Of a stretch of DNA of 64,000 bases, positions 34,334 through 43,478 are shown one piece after another. The position numbers were made by a program, and so were the translations under genes. Each line of letters starts with the position of its first letter. The first letter of the stretch is position 1. The DNA is from Novosphingobium decolorationis. Lineage in GTDB: Bacteria; Pseudomonadota; Alphaproteobacteria; Sphingomonadales; Sphingomonadaceae. Under the pieces are notes generated by a model. That model was not told where the DNA came from, made no database searches, and saw only the letters and a program-made list of their open reading frames with translations. Location: contig NZ_CP054856.1 of NCBI RefSeq assembly GCF_018417475.1, forward strand, positions 4,309,001 through 4,373,000, written 5' to 3'.

Positions 34334-34819
34334 ATGACAGTCTTCGAAGAATTCAAGAAGTTCATTTCGCGCGGAAACGTGCTCGACTTGGCGGTTGGCG
34401 TGATGATCGGCGCCGCGTTCGGCAAGATCGTGACCTCGCTCACCGAGAACGTCATCATGCCGGTCATCGGCGCCCTGATGGGCGATCTCGACTTCTCCAA
34501 ATACTTCATCCTGCTGGGCGAGATCCCGGCAGATTATACCGGCTCGCTTACCGACTACACCGCGCTCAAGGCGGCGGGCGTCGCGATGATCGGGTATGGC
34601 GTGTTCATTACGCAGATCATCAATTTCCTGATTATCGCTGCCGTGCTCTTCATGCTGGTGCGCACGATCAACAAGGTGATCGACGAAATGGAATCCAAGA
34701 AGAAGGAGGCCGAGGTCACCGCTGAGGCACCCGCGGTTCCCACCGATCCCCAGCTCGACACGCTGCGCGAGATTCTCGAGGAACTGCGCAAGTCGGGGAA
34801 AGCCCCTCCGGCGGCGTGA
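34334..34819 (+). CDS. mscL: Large-conductance mechanosensitive channel
   Basis: A 161-aa channel subunit. The N-terminal amphipathic helix FEEFKKFISRGNVLDLAVGV leads into TM1 (IGAAFGKIVTSLTENVIMP), followed by the periplasmic loop, TM2 (FITQIINFLIIAAVLFMLVR) and a C-terminal helix (LDTLREILEELRK). MscL opens under membrane tension to protect from hypo-osmotic shock. Start ATG 34334 has GGGGCAAAGG upstream. Divergent from lemA. Confidence 0.97.
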   Translation: MTVFEEFKKFISRGNVLDLAVGVMIGAAFGKIVTSLTENVIMPVIGALMGDLDFSKYFILLGEIPADYTGSLTDYTALKAAGVAMIGYGVFITQIINFLIIAAVLFMLVRTINKVIDEMESKKKEAEVTAEAPAVPTDPQLDTLREILEELRKSGKAPPAA

Positions 34820-34828
34820 CGCACGCCC

Positions 34829-34856
34829 TTCACATTCCGATAAAACGCCCTATATG
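34829..34856 (+). promoter_or_regulatory. Likely tmRNA promoter
   Basis: TTCACA (34829-34834), 16-bp spacer, TATATG (34851-34856) directly before the tmRNA precursor. The pair departs from consensus at a few positions, but position and AT content support it. Confidence 0.5.
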
Positions 34857-34861
34857 GGCAC

Positions 34862-35241
34862 CTGTCGGCTTCGGTCGACTATGACGATAAAGTGTACCGT
34901 GCAATAGGCACAGCGGACCCGGGGGCGGTACCCGGCGGCTCCACCATCACCCGTCCCGCAGCTTCCTTGGAAGGGCGGGACAACCCTGTTGTCGCAGGGG
35001 TGTTGACGGGGCCGAACTAGGATCGACGTGTGTTGAAAAGCGGTGTTTTCGTCCGGGCTGAGTAACCCGTTAAAGGCTCAAAACTCATAAGTGCCAACGA
35101 CAACGAAGCACTCGCTCTCGCCGCGTAATTCTAGGGGCTAACGCCCTGAAGTTACAAAGCTAAAGCGCGGTTGGACCCACCGGGCAACAGAAGCGGATTC
35201 CAGGGGCCCGGGGTGAGCCTGGCAACAGAATCACCCCACCG
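34862..35241 (+). ncRNA. ssrA: Transfer-messenger RNA, circularly permuted two-piece form
   Basis: The acceptor piece comes first: T-arm CCGGG/CCCGG with loop GGCGGTA and a 3' end CGGCTCC-A-CCA at 34936-34946. After a spacer of about 60 nt the coding piece starts at 35008 with GGGGCCG, which pairs with CGGCTCC. The tag frame GCC AAC GAC ... GCG TAA encodes ANDNEALALAA, ending near 35126, followed by pseudoknot sequence. The permuted layout is characteristic of alphaproteobacteria. Outer ends (about 34862 and 35241) are estimates. tmRNA with SmpB rescues stalled ribosomes. Confidence 0.93.
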
Positions 35242-35288
35242 TTTCCGACATTTCGAGATGGTTTGCGATACCGCGCCGCGGCGCGGCG

Positions 35289-35603
35289 TCAGGCCGCTTC
35301 GCGTCCGGCGGTAAGGGCATCGTCCTGCGGCGCGCTGTGGCGGATGGTCGCGACATTGGGCGTGCCGTGCCTAGGCCGGGCGAGAAACGCGGCCTTCTCA
35401 TACTTGATGCAGTCGAGGATCTTGGCGCCGGCCATGAAGACCGCGCCCGTGCAGGCGAGGAAGAGGAGCTTGCCCCCGGTCCCGGGAAACTGCACGAGAT
35501 AGGCCTGTCCACGCTGCACGGCGCCCGTCGCCAGAGCGTAGATGATCATGTACGCTTCCCAATGGGTCTTGATTACGAACAGGCGGGCGACTTTTCGAAG
35601 CAT
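35289..35603 (-). CDS. Small membrane protein of unknown function
   Basis: A 104-aa protein: an N-terminal amphipathic stretch (MLRKVARLFVIKTHWEAYM), a helix (IIYALATGAVQRGQAYL) and a stronger membrane segment (LLFLACTGAVFMAGAKIL), then a polar tail. Similar short proteins occur in sphingomonad genomes; function unknown. ATG 35603 is favoured over ATG 35609 because AGAGG lies 6 nt upstream of it. It faces tmRNA tail-to-tail; no partner gene. Confidence 0.68.
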   Translation of the reverse strand: MLRKVARLFVIKTHWEAYMIIYALATGAVQRGQAYLVQFPGTGGKLLFLACTGAVFMAGAKILDCIKYEKAAFLARPRHGTPNVATIRHSAPQDDALTAGREAA

Positions 35604-35710
35604 TTCCATCCTCTTGGCGCTCCTCCTGTCAAGCAAGGGGCGTGCCAGTACCGCGATCCCGGGGGACTCGATCACTAACAGCTCCTTACTTGTAAGGCAT
35701 GCCGACGCCT

Positions 35711-35731
35711 GGTGTAATACGAGGCTACACC
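35711..35731. promoter_or_regulatory. Inverted repeat upstream of glcB
   Basis: GGTGTA (35711-35716) and TACACC (35726-35731) form a 6-bp dyad with a 9-bp spacer in the divergent gap between the small membrane protein gene and glcB. It has operator-like geometry, but no regulator is identified. Confidence 0.35.
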
Positions 35732-35888
35732 GTTTCCGATGGAACGTGCGGGCCTTGCGCCTTGCCGAGACTTGCGCATCGCGCGAATTTGCGGCATAGG
35801 GCGCTCAATCCTCCCCAGGACATACATGGTACTGTCTGAAGTGCGCCCGACTCGGTTGGAGCTCGCGCGCATCATGGTGTGAGGATTT

Positions 35889-38006
35889 ATGACCAAGAGG
35901 ATCGAACGCTGCGGCCTTCGCGTCGATGCAGCTCTCGCGCAGTTCATCGAGAACGAGGTTCTGCCCCCGATCGGCCAGGACGCGGATGCGTTCTGGAGTG
36001 GCTTTGCCGCACTTGTGGGCGAATACGCGCCGCGTAACCGCGCGCTTCTGCAAACGCGCGAGGATCTGCAGGCGCGCATCGATGCCTGGCACGGCGAGCG
36101 CGCTGGCCAGCCGCTTGACGCGCAGGCCTACGAGGCCTTCCTGCGCGAGATCGGCTACCTCGTCCCCGAGCCGGGGGACTTCACCATCGCCACGAAGAAC
36201 GTTGATCCCGAGATCGCGACGATGGCCGGGCCGCAGCTCGTCGTGCCCGTTCTCAACGCGCGCTTCCTCCTCAACGCGGCCAATGCGCGCCGCGGCAGCC
36301 TTTACGATGCCTTCTATGGCACCGATGCGCTCGACGCGCCGCCCGCGCAGGGGCCCGGCTACGATCCGCAGCGCGGGAGTGCTGTCATCGCGGCCGGACG
36401 TGATTTCCTGGACCGCGCGATCCCGCTGGCACACGGCTCCTGGGCCGACCTCAGCGATGTCGCGGAGCGCGAACTTGCCGACGAGACCCAGTACCTGGGC
36501 GAGACGGAAAAGGGCCTGGTCTTCACCAACAACGGCCTCACCATCGAGCTTGTCTTCGATCCCCAGAGCCCGGTTGGGCAGGGGGATCGTATGGGCCTGT
36601 CCGATATCGTGCTCGAAGCCGCACTCACGACGATCGTCGATCTGGAGGATTCGGTTGCCGCGGTCGATGCCGAGGACAAGATCGCGGCCTATGCGAACTG
36701 GCTGGGCGTCATCCGCGGCGATCTGTCCGACACTTTCGAGAAGGGCGGAAAGACGCAGACCCGCACGCTCGCGCCCGACACGCAGATGGTGACGCGCGAA
36801 GGTGAACGCACCGCGCTTCCCGGCCGCTCGCTGCTATTCGTCCGCAATGTCGGCCACCTGATGACCAACCCGGCGGTCCTGCTGCCCGATGGCGGTGAGA
36901 TCCCCGAGGGTATTCTCGATGCCGTCGTCACCAGCGCCATCTCGACGCAGGACGTGAAGGGGCTGACGCGGTACGGCAACAGCCGCCAGGGCTCCATCTA
37001 CATCGTGAAGCCCAAGATGCATGGGCCCGAGGAATGCGCCTTCACCGACGATCTGTTCAACGCGGTTGAGGATCTTCTCGGTCTTGATCGTCACACCATC
37101 AAGGTTGGCGTCATGGATGAGGAGCGCCGCACCTCGGCGAACCTGGCCGCCTGCATCGCGGCGGTGAAGGAGCGTGTCGTCTTCATCAACACCGGCTTCC
37201 TTGACCGCACCGGCGACGAGATCCACACCTCGATGCGGGCAGGGCCGATGATCCGCAAGGCCGACATCAAGGGCTCGACCTGGATTGCCGCCTACGAGAC
37301 GCGCAACGTCGCGATCGGCCTCAAGCACGGCCTGTCCGGCATCGCGCAGATCGGCAAGGGCATGTGGGCGGCGCCCGACAGGATGCACGACATGCTCGCG
37401 CAGAAGATCGGCCACCCGCGCACCGGCGCCAACACCGCCTGGGTTCCTTCGCCCACGGCCGCGACGCTCCACGCCATGCATTACCACCAGGTCGACGTCT
37501 TCGGCCTGCGCGAGGAAATTGCGCAGGAGGCGATCCCGGGGCTCGACCAGTTGCTCCAGATCCCGCTCGCCAACGGGGCCAACTGGTCGCCCGAGGAGAT
37601 CCGCGAGGAGCTGGACAACAACGCGCAAGGGCTGCTGGGCTATGTCGTGCGCTGGATCGACCAGGGTGTCGGCTGCTCCAAGGTTCCCGACATCAACGAC
37701 GTGGGCCTGATGGAAGACCGCGCGACCTTGCGCATTTCCAGCCAGCACATGGCCAATTGGCTGCTGCACGGGGTCTGTACCCGCGAACAGGTCCTGGATT
37801 CGCTGCAGCGTATGGCGGCCAAGGTCGATGCGCAGAACGCAGGCGATCCTCTCTACGAGCCGATGGACGGAAACTGGGAGCGCAGTCTTGCCTTCCAGGC
37901 GGCGTGCGACCTTGTCTTCAAGGGAGTCGAGCAGCCGAGCGGGTACACCGAGCCCCTGCTGCACGCCTGGCGCCTCAAGAAGAAGTCGCTGGTCCTCGCG
38001 GCCTGA
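35889..38006 (+). CDS. glcB: Malate synthase G
   Basis: A 705-aa cytosolic enzyme that condenses glyoxylate and acetyl-CoA to malate (glyoxylate shunt/glycolate use). Length is typical of isoform G (about 720 aa) and not A. Seen: [72 protein letters not shown] and [24 protein letters not shown] precedes ATG 35889. Isocitrate lyase is not in this window. An inverted repeat upstream could be an operator. Confidence 0.97.
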   Translation: MTKRIERCGLRVDAALAQFIENEVLPPIGQDADAFWSGFAALVGEYAPRNRALLQTREDLQARIDAWHGERAGQPLDAQAYEAFLREIGYLVPEPGDFTIATKNVDPEIATMAGPQLVVPVLNARFLLNAANARRGSLYDAFYGTDALDAPPAQGPGYDPQRGSAVIAAGRDFLDRAIPLAHGSWADLSDVAERELADETQYLGETEKGLVFTNNGLTIELVFDPQSPVGQGDRMGLSDIVLEAALTTIVDLEDSVAAVDAEDKIAAYANWLGVIRGDLSDTFEKGGKTQTRTLAPDTQMVTREGERTALPGRSLLFVRNVGHLMTNPAVLLPDGGEIPEGILDAVVTSAISTQDVKGLTRYGNSRQGSIYIVKPKMHGPEECAFTDDLFNAVEDLLGLDRHTIKVGVMDEERRTSANLAACIAAVKERVVFINTGFLDRTGDEIHTSMRAGPMIRKADIKGSTWIAAYETRNVAIGLKHGLSGIAQIGKGMWAAPDRMHDMLAQKIGHPRTGANTAWVPSPTAATLHAMHYHQVDVFGLREEIAQEAIPGLDQLLQIPLANGANWSPEEIREELDNNAQGLLGYVVRWIDQGVGCSKVPDINDVGLMEDRATLRISSQHMANWLLHGVCTREQVLDSLQRMAAKVDAQNAGDPLYEPMDGNWERSLAFQAACDLVFKGVEQPSGYTEPLLHAWRLKKKSLVLAA

Positions 38007-38117
38007 TCTCTGTGGCCGTCTGGTCCTGCTCGCAGGGCAGGGCTAGGCGCGCTGCCGCCTGAAAGGTATCCTCCCGTGTGCAAGGCCCGCCAAGGGCTGC
38101 TGCCGGGAGGATCTTTC

Positions 38118-39356
38118 ATGGCTCTACGACGCTCACTTCGTCTGTCGCTTGGCGTGCTGCTGGGCAGCGTGGCGCTTTGCACAGGCGCTGCGGTTTCGGG
38201 GCAGGGCGATCCTGAGGCTGCGCTGGTTGCGGTCGAGAGCGAGCACCTGGCTCCTGCCGTCCCGATGCCGCGTTTCAAGGCGGATGCGAGCTGGCCACGA
38301 CTTCCGGCCGACACGATCCTGGGGCAGATCCCGGGGCTCTCGGTCGGGCCCGACGACAGCGTGTGGATCGTCCAGCGGCCCAATTCGCTTGACGTGCACG
38401 AGGCGGGGCTGGCCGCCGATCCCCCCACGACGCTCAGCTGCTGCCGGCCCGCGCCCCACGTCATCAACTTCGCGCCAGATGGCACGCTGCGCCGCGCCTG
38501 GGGCGGGGAAAGCCACGCTCCCGATATCGGGGGGACTTCGCAGTGGCCGGCCAATGTCCACGGCCTCTTTGCCGCGCGCGATGGCACGGTCTGGATCGGC
38601 GGGAATGGGAAGGACGATCACGTCGTCCTTCAGTTCACTGCCGATGGCCGGTTTCTGCGCCAGTTCGGCCAGCGCGGGAAAAGCGAAGGTAACGAGAGTT
38701 CGCGCTATCTCGGCAATCCGTCCGATGTCTTCGCCGACGGGGACAGCGTGCTGGTCTCCGATGGCTATATCAACAAGCGGATCGTGCAGTTGAGGGAGAA
38801 GGACCTGTCGTTCCTGCGGTTCTGGGGGGCGTATGGTGCCAGGCCCGGAGGTGGAACGCGCGCGCAGCCATTCGACCAGAGCCAGGCCGCCAGCACCGGC
38901 GATGGCGGCGCGGATCCTGCCTCGCGCTCCTTCGGTGACATCGTGCACTGCGTGGAGCGGGGGCCGGAGGGGCTCATCTACGTCTGCGATCGGCGCAACA
39001 ACCGCATCCAGGTCTTCCGGGAAACGCAGGGCGATGGGGAGGCCTCGGGTGGGCTGGAGTTCGTCCGCGACATCGTCATCGCGCCGGGGACCGGAGGGCT
39101 GCGCTCGGCCTCGGACGTCGCCTTCTCTCCTGACGGGACCTATATGTACGTCGCCGATATGGCCAATGCGAAGGTCTGGATCCTGGGGCGCGAGAGCGGC
39201 GAGGTGATCGGGAATTTCGGACGCGTCGGGCGCTATCCGGGCCAGTTCTTCTGGCTTCATTCCGTCGCGGTCGATAGCCGCGGCAATGTCTACACAACCG
39301 AGGTTGGAACCGGGCGCAGGGTGCAGAAATTCGTACCGGTTGGAATGATCCGATAG
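38118..39356 (+). CDS. Exported NHL-repeat beta-propeller protein
   Basis: A 412-aa protein with a signal peptide (SLGVLLGSVALCTGAAVSGQ). The rest is NHL/SMP-30-like beta-propeller sequence: GLSVGPDDSVWIVQR, VHGLFAARDGTVWIGGNG, ERGPEGLIYVCDRRNNRIQV, DVAFSPDGTYMYVADMANAK and SVAVDSRGNVYTTEVGTG. This recalls peptidyl-alpha-hydroxyglycine-lyase-like and other six-bladed propellers, but no catalytic claim is safe. ATG 38118 follows GGGAGG by 7 nt. Downstream of glcB by about 110 bp, not obviously co-transcribed. Confidence 0.83.
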   Translation: MALRRSLRLSLGVLLGSVALCTGAAVSGQGDPEAALVAVESEHLAPAVPMPRFKADASWPRLPADTILGQIPGLSVGPDDSVWIVQRPNSLDVHEAGLAADPPTTLSCCRPAPHVINFAPDGTLRRAWGGESHAPDIGGTSQWPANVHGLFAARDGTVWIGGNGKDDHVVLQFTADGRFLRQFGQRGKSEGNESSRYLGNPSDVFADGDSVLVSDGYINKRIVQLREKDLSFLRFWGAYGARPGGGTRAQPFDQSQAASTGDGGADPASRSFGDIVHCVERGPEGLIYVCDRRNNRIQVFRETQGDGEASGGLEFVRDIVIAPGTGGLRSASDVAFSPDGTYMYVADMANAKVWILGRESGEVIGNFGRVGRYPGQFFWLHSVAVDSRGNVYTTEVGTGRRVQKFVPVGMIR

Positions 39357-39458
39357 TTCAGGTCTTGCGCAGGTTTCCGTTTTTTAATCTGCAGGATAGC
39401 ATTTTCTGGTAGATTGATGGGCAGACGCAGCTGGCGCGTCACGCAAAAGGGTCCTGCC

Positions 39459-39953
39459 ATGCCGTTCCACAAACAGCGTCGCGAAGAGCGGATCGATCTG
39501 GATCTGGAGGCCATTCTCGAGGTCGGTGATCGCGACTGCCCCGTGACCCTGGTGAATGCCGCATCGGGAGGCGTGCTGGTTCTCCTCGATACGCCGCCAC
39601 CGCGCGGAACGGCGGTTTCGCTGAGGGTGGCCGGTCGTCATCTTGATGGGCAGGTGCGCTGGCGCGGGGCGGATCGCTGCGGTATCGCGTTTCGCGAGAC
39701 GATTGACGTTACGGCGCTGCAAGTGGGCCGGTTGCTACCCGCCGGGCCACCGCCGATGGCCCATCGCGGTGACAGCTATCGGGGGCCTCGCGGTATCCTG
39801 CGAACGATCATCCACGAGGGGCCGCCATCGGGCCGCGTGCTCAATGGGGCGCTGCTGGTCCTTGCGCTACTCTGCACGCTGCTCGCGATTTCGCGGCTGA
39901 GCGCGCCGCCCGTGATGGGCGTGCCAACGACGCCTTACGCGCTTTTTGACTGA
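39459..39953 (+). CDS. PilZ domain protein with C-terminal membrane helix
   Basis: A 164-aa protein. R7-REE-R11 is the RxxxR c-di-GMP motif and N33-AASGG fits the D/NxSxxG partner motif with Ala for Ser, so c-di-GMP binding is plausible. After the PilZ barrel (to about residue 95) a linker leads to one membrane helix ([20 protein letters not shown]). ATG 39459 is preceded by AAAAGGG at 8 nt. A GGDEF-EAL protein at 57-59 kb is a possible c-di-GMP source or sink. The last 19 bp overlap the end of rsmA. Confidence 0.83.
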   Translation: MPFHKQRREERIDLDLEAILEVGDRDCPVTLVNAASGGVLVLLDTPPPRGTAVSLRVAGRHLDGQVRWRGADRCGIAFRETIDVTALQVGRLLPAGPPPMAHRGDSYRGPRGILRTIIHEGPPSGRVLNGALLVLALLCTLLAISRLSAPPVMGVPTTPYALFD

Positions 39954-40768
39954 CCAAGTGTGCGGGCAATCGCTACGAACTCGGCGACCGAGAGCGTTTC
40001 CGCGCGGCGCTGGGGGTCGATCTCCAGTTCCTCGAGCGCGGCGAGCGCGCCGGGCACGCCCTTGAGGCTCTGGCGCAGCATCTTGCGGCGCTGTCCGAAA
40101 GCGGCCTCTGTCACGCGCTCGAGCAGGCGCATCGAGACGCCTTCGGGGGCTTCGCCGGGTACCACGTGCACGATGGCGGACATGACCTTGGGCGGCGGGG
40201 TGAAGGCGCTGCGGTGGACCTTGAGCGCGAGCTTTGCCTTCGCGCGCCATTGCGCAAGCACGGCAAGGCGCCCGTAAGCCGAGGTGTTCGTCTCGGCGAC
40301 GATGCGCCGGGCGACCTCTTCCTGGAACATGAGCGTGAGCGAGCGCCACTGCGGCGGCCATTCCTCGCCTGAAAGCCAGCCCGTGAACAGCGCGGTGCCC
40401 ACGTTGTAGGGCAGGTTCGCGACGATGTGGTAGGGCCCGTCGAAGAGCGTGGCGGGCGCGATCTTCATCGCATCGCCCTCGATCACCTTGAGCTTGCCGG
40501 GAAAGGCGGCTTCCACTTCGGCGAGGGCGGGGAGGCAGCGCCGGTCCATCTCGATCGCGGTAACCTCGGCCCCTGCGCGCAGGAGCGCGCGGGTGAGGCC
40601 GCCAGGACCGGGGCCGACCTCGAGCACCTTCTCACCCGCGAGTGATCCGGGAATGGCGGCAATGCGGTCGAGCAGCTGCTCGTCGAAGAGGAAGTTCTGG
40701 CCCAGCGCCTTCGAGGCGGAGAGGCCGTGGCGGGCGATAACCTCGCGCAGGGGGGGAAGCGTGCTCAT
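39935..40768 (-). CDS. rsmA: 16S rRNA dimethyladenosine transferase RsmA/KsgA
   Basis: A 277-aa SAM-dependent methyltransferase that dimethylates A1518/A1519 of 16S rRNA. Conserved: [33 protein letters not shown] (motif I), [28 protein letters not shown] (NLPY catalytic motif) and [11 protein letters not shown]. Last gene of lptD-surA-pdxA-rsmA, with 13 bp after pdxA. Tail overlaps the convergent PilZ gene. Confidence 0.97.
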   Translation of the reverse strand: MSTLPPLREVIARHGLSASKALGQNFLFDEQLLDRIAAIPGSLAGEKVLEVGPGPGGLTRALLRAGAEVTAIEMDRRCLPALAEVEAAFPGKLKVIEGDAMKIAPATLFDGPYHIVANLPYNVGTALFTGWLSGEEWPPQWRSLTLMFQEEVARRIVAETNTSAYGRLAVLAQWRAKAKLALKVHRSAFTPPPKVMSAIVHVVPGEAPEGVSMRLLERVTEAAFGQRRKMLRQSLKGVPGALAALEELEIDPQRRAETLSVAEFVAIARTLGQSKSA

Positions 40769-40781
40769 GGCAGGGGATCGC

Positions 40782-41843
40782 TCATGGAAGAAGGCCCGCA
40801 GCGCGGCGGGCGGCGCATTCGCCGGCCATGCGCAGCGCCGCGATCATGGCGCCGGGGCTCGCGATGTTGCGGCCCGCGATGCCAAAGGCGGTGCCGTGGT
40901 CGGGCGAAGTGCGGATGATGGGAAGGCCGAGCGTCACATTGACGCCCGCATCGAAGTCGAGCGTCTTGATCGGGATCAGCGCCTGGTCGTGGTACATGCA
41001 CAAGGCCACGTCGTAGCCTGAACGCTCGTGCGCGGCGAACAGCGCGTCGGCCGGATGCGGACCGGTGACGGCCAGCCCCTCGGCCTGCAGCTGGGCAATG
41101 GCGGGCGCGATGATGCGAATTTCCTCCTCGCCCATGCGCCCGTCCTCGCCCGCGTGCGGGTTGAGGCCGGTGATCGCGATACGCGGGGCCACAAGGCCAA
41201 AGTCACGCACCAGTGCGCGGGCAACGATGCGGGCCTTGTGGGTGATGAGTTCCGGCGTGATCAGTCCGGGAACACGGGCAAGCGGTTCATGCACGGTCAG
41301 CGGCACGGTGCGCAAGTTGGGTCCGGCGAGCATCATCACGGCATCGTCGGGGCCCAGCGCGCAGGCTTCGGCCAGAAACTCGGTCTGCCCCGGATGGGCG
41401 AAACCGACGGTCGCAAGCCGCGCCTTGGCAATCGGGCCCGTCACGACCGCGCCTGCCGCGCCGGTGCGCGCAAGGTCGGTTGCCTCGGTCAGCGAATGAA
41501 GGGCAAGGCGCGCGCCCGCCTCGTCGGGCGCGCCGAACTGCGGCGCGCAGTCGGCTTCGCCCAGGACAGGCAATGCCTCCTCGAAGATCTCGAGTGCCTG
41601 GGCCGGACGCTCGATCTGGCGCACGGGCAGGGTATGTCCGCGCGAGGCGGCGGCCATACCCAGAGTCAGGGCTCCGCCGACCGCGAAGAAGGGCGAGAGT
41701 CCCGCCGCGCGGCGCTGCAGCCAGGCTTCGGCGATCAGCTCGGGGGCGATCCCCGCCGGATCGCCGAGCGAGACCGCGACGGGCGCGGCGCTTGACCTCG
41801 TCCCAGTCGGAGTCACGGTCGGAGCGGGGGCGGGGCTGTCCAT
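40782..41843 (-). CDS. pdxA: 4-hydroxythreonine-4-phosphate dehydrogenase
   Basis: A 353-aa NAD-dependent enzyme of pyridoxal-phosphate synthesis. Conserved: [72 protein letters not shown] and [14 protein letters not shown], including the metal-binding histidines. It lies between surA and rsmA in the classical arrangement, 23 bp after surA. ATG 41843 chosen; the first 20 residues are a low-complexity Pro/Thr lead. Confidence 0.96.
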   Translation of the reverse strand: MDSPAPAPTVTPTGTRSSAAPVAVSLGDPAGIAPELIAEAWLQRRAAGLSPFFAVGGALTLGMAAASRGHTLPVRQIERPAQALEIFEEALPVLGEADCAPQFGAPDEAGARLALHSLTEATDLARTGAAGAVVTGPIAKARLATVGFAHPGQTEFLAEACALGPDDAVMMLAGPNLRTVPLTVHEPLARVPGLITPELITHKARIVARALVRDFGLVAPRIAITGLNPHAGEDGRMGEEEIRIIAPAIAQLQAEGLAVTGPHPADALFAAHERSGYDVALCMYHDQALIPIKTLDFDAGVNVTLGLPIIRTSPDHGTAFGIAGRNIASPGAMIAALRMAGECAARRAAGLLP

Positions 41844-41866
41844 CGGCTCAGCGTTTCGGCCTTGCG

Positions 41867-43225
41867 TCAGTTGTACTCGATGACGGCATCGCGACGAAGG
41901 TCGCGCAGGTACATCTGCGCGCGCTTGTTGATGCGTTCGTCTTCCATCTGCGCCATGAGCTGATCGAAGTTGGGGCCGCTGCTCGACTGCGGATCGTCGC
42001 GGCCGCACAGCATGAGCATGCGCACGCCGTCTTCGAGCGAGCCGAACGGGGGCAGGCTTTCACCCGGCGAGAGCTGGAGGATCGCCGACTGGATCTGGGC
42101 GGGCAGGTCGCGCGCCTTGACCTGGTCGTTGGTGACGACCTGCGCGCCGATGGTGGCGGCGACTTCCTCGACGTTGCCGCAGCCCTTGGCGCTCTGGATC
42201 GTCTTGGCGAAATCCTCGGCGCGCTGGCCGGCCTGGGCCTCGGTCGTGCCCTTGGGGAAGGTGATCGAGATCTGCTTGAGCGAAAGGATCGCATCGCGCG
42301 GATCGGCGGTCAGGACCTGGCGCTTGTCGATGAGGTACAGGATGTCGAAGCCGCCGGGGACCTCGACCGGGCCAACGAGCTGGCCGGGCTGCATCTCGCG
42401 CGCGACCGTGGCAAGCTCGGTGGGAAGCTGTGCGAGGCGAATCCAGCCAAGATCGCCGCCGACCGCGGCGGTCGAGGCCTGCGAGTACTGGCGCGCATAG
42501 GCGACGAAGCTGCCGCCTTCGCGGATCTGCTGCACGATCTGCGAGGCGTTGTTGTAGACCTGCTCGCGCGCTTCGGCGGGGGCGGCAAGGTAGATCTCGC
42601 CGATGCGGTATTCCTCGGTGCCCTTGGAGGCTTCGAGGCGCTGGATCGTCTCGTTCACCTCGTCCTCGGAGACGTTGATGAAGGGGGCGATGTTGCGCTG
42701 GAGCAGGCGCTGCCAGGACATCTCGCCGCGGATCTGGCGCTTGAGCGATTCGGCCGAGGAGCCGATGCGCTTGAGGTAGGCGTCCATCGCCGAGGTGTCC
42801 TGGTCGAAGTTCTGGGCTGCGACGCGGGCATAGGACTGGTCGATCTCGGCCTGGGCGACCTCGACCTCGTTGGCCTCCGCTTCCTGGATCTGGAGCGTTT
42901 CGTCGATGAGGTTGCGCAGGACCTGGAGGCGCAGGCGCTTCTGGTCTTCTTCGCTCAGCTCGTTCTGGTTGGCCGCGAGGATCAGCGCGAGGCGCTGGTC
43001 GACGTCGGTGCCAGTGATGACGTCACCGTTCACCACTGCGGTTGCCTTGCGCACGTTGGGGTTGTCGTTGCCGAAGATCTTGACGTCGTCGGGGATGACG
43101 ATCGCGCCCTGGGGGGCGGACTGCGCGCTCGCAGCGCCCGTGCCCAGCACGCCCGCAAGGACGGCGAGCGAGGCAACGCCGGCCAGAGTGCGCTTCAGGA
43201 ACCTGTTGCGATTGACTGCTACCAC
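41867..43225 (-). CDS. surA: Periplasmic chaperone / peptidyl-prolyl isomerase SurA
   Basis: About 452 aa. Signal peptide (FLKRTLAGVASLAVLAGVL, cleavage near ASAQ), SurA N-domain (VVNGDVITGTDVDQRLAL, RNLIDETLQIQEAEANEVEV) and a PpiC parvulin domain (YRIGEIYLAAP, GGDLGWIRLAQLPTELA, GPVEVPGGFDILYLIDKR). It escorts outer-membrane proteins such as LptD, its upstream neighbour. Start uncertain: a GTG at 43252 sits inside a hairpin, and GTG 43225 gives a cleaner signal peptide, so I used the latter. Confidence 0.9.
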   Translation of the reverse strand: MVAVNRNRFLKRTLAGVASLAVLAGVLGTGAASAQSAPQGAIVIPDDVKIFGNDNPNVRKATAVVNGDVITGTDVDQRLALILAANQNELSEEDQKRLRLQVLRNLIDETLQIQEAEANEVEVAQAEIDQSYARVAAQNFDQDTSAMDAYLKRIGSSAESLKRQIRGEMSWQRLLQRNIAPFINVSEDEVNETIQRLEASKGTEEYRIGEIYLAAPAEAREQVYNNASQIVQQIREGGSFVAYARQYSQASTAAVGGDLGWIRLAQLPTELATVAREMQPGQLVGPVEVPGGFDILYLIDKRQVLTADPRDAILSLKQISITFPKGTTEAQAGQRAEDFAKTIQSAKGCGNVEEVAATIGAQVVTNDQVKARDLPAQIQSAILQLSPGESLPPFGSLEDGVRMLMLCGRDDPQSSSGPNFDQLMAQMEDERINKRAQMYLRDLRRDAVIEYN

Positions 43226-43245
43226 CGTGATTTCAATCCCGTATT

Positions 43246-43264
43246 CGGCCACCCCCGAAGGGTG
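43246..43264 (-). promoter_or_regulatory. GC-rich hairpin at the start of surA
   Basis: On the minus strand GCCACCC, a TTCG-type loop and GGGGTGGC form a compact stable hairpin that includes the upstream candidate GTG start of surA (43252). It could be an RNA element between lptD and surA, or simply mask that start codon. Confidence 0.45.
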
Positions 43265-43478
43265 GCTCCGCCCGAGGCGGAAAAATGTGTCGTCCGCCTG
43301 CTGAGTGCGGACATGGATGCGCCAACCTGCCGCAGAACGGCTTAACGCAAGCTGTCGCGGCGGGGCTTATCGGAAAATGCGCTCACCCGATAGCGGCTTT
43401 GTGGACCGCTGCCAACGCCGGGCGTGGCAGGCAGTCCGTGCAGGGCCGTTGAATGCGGGGTCCTTCAATGCAGGCCCC

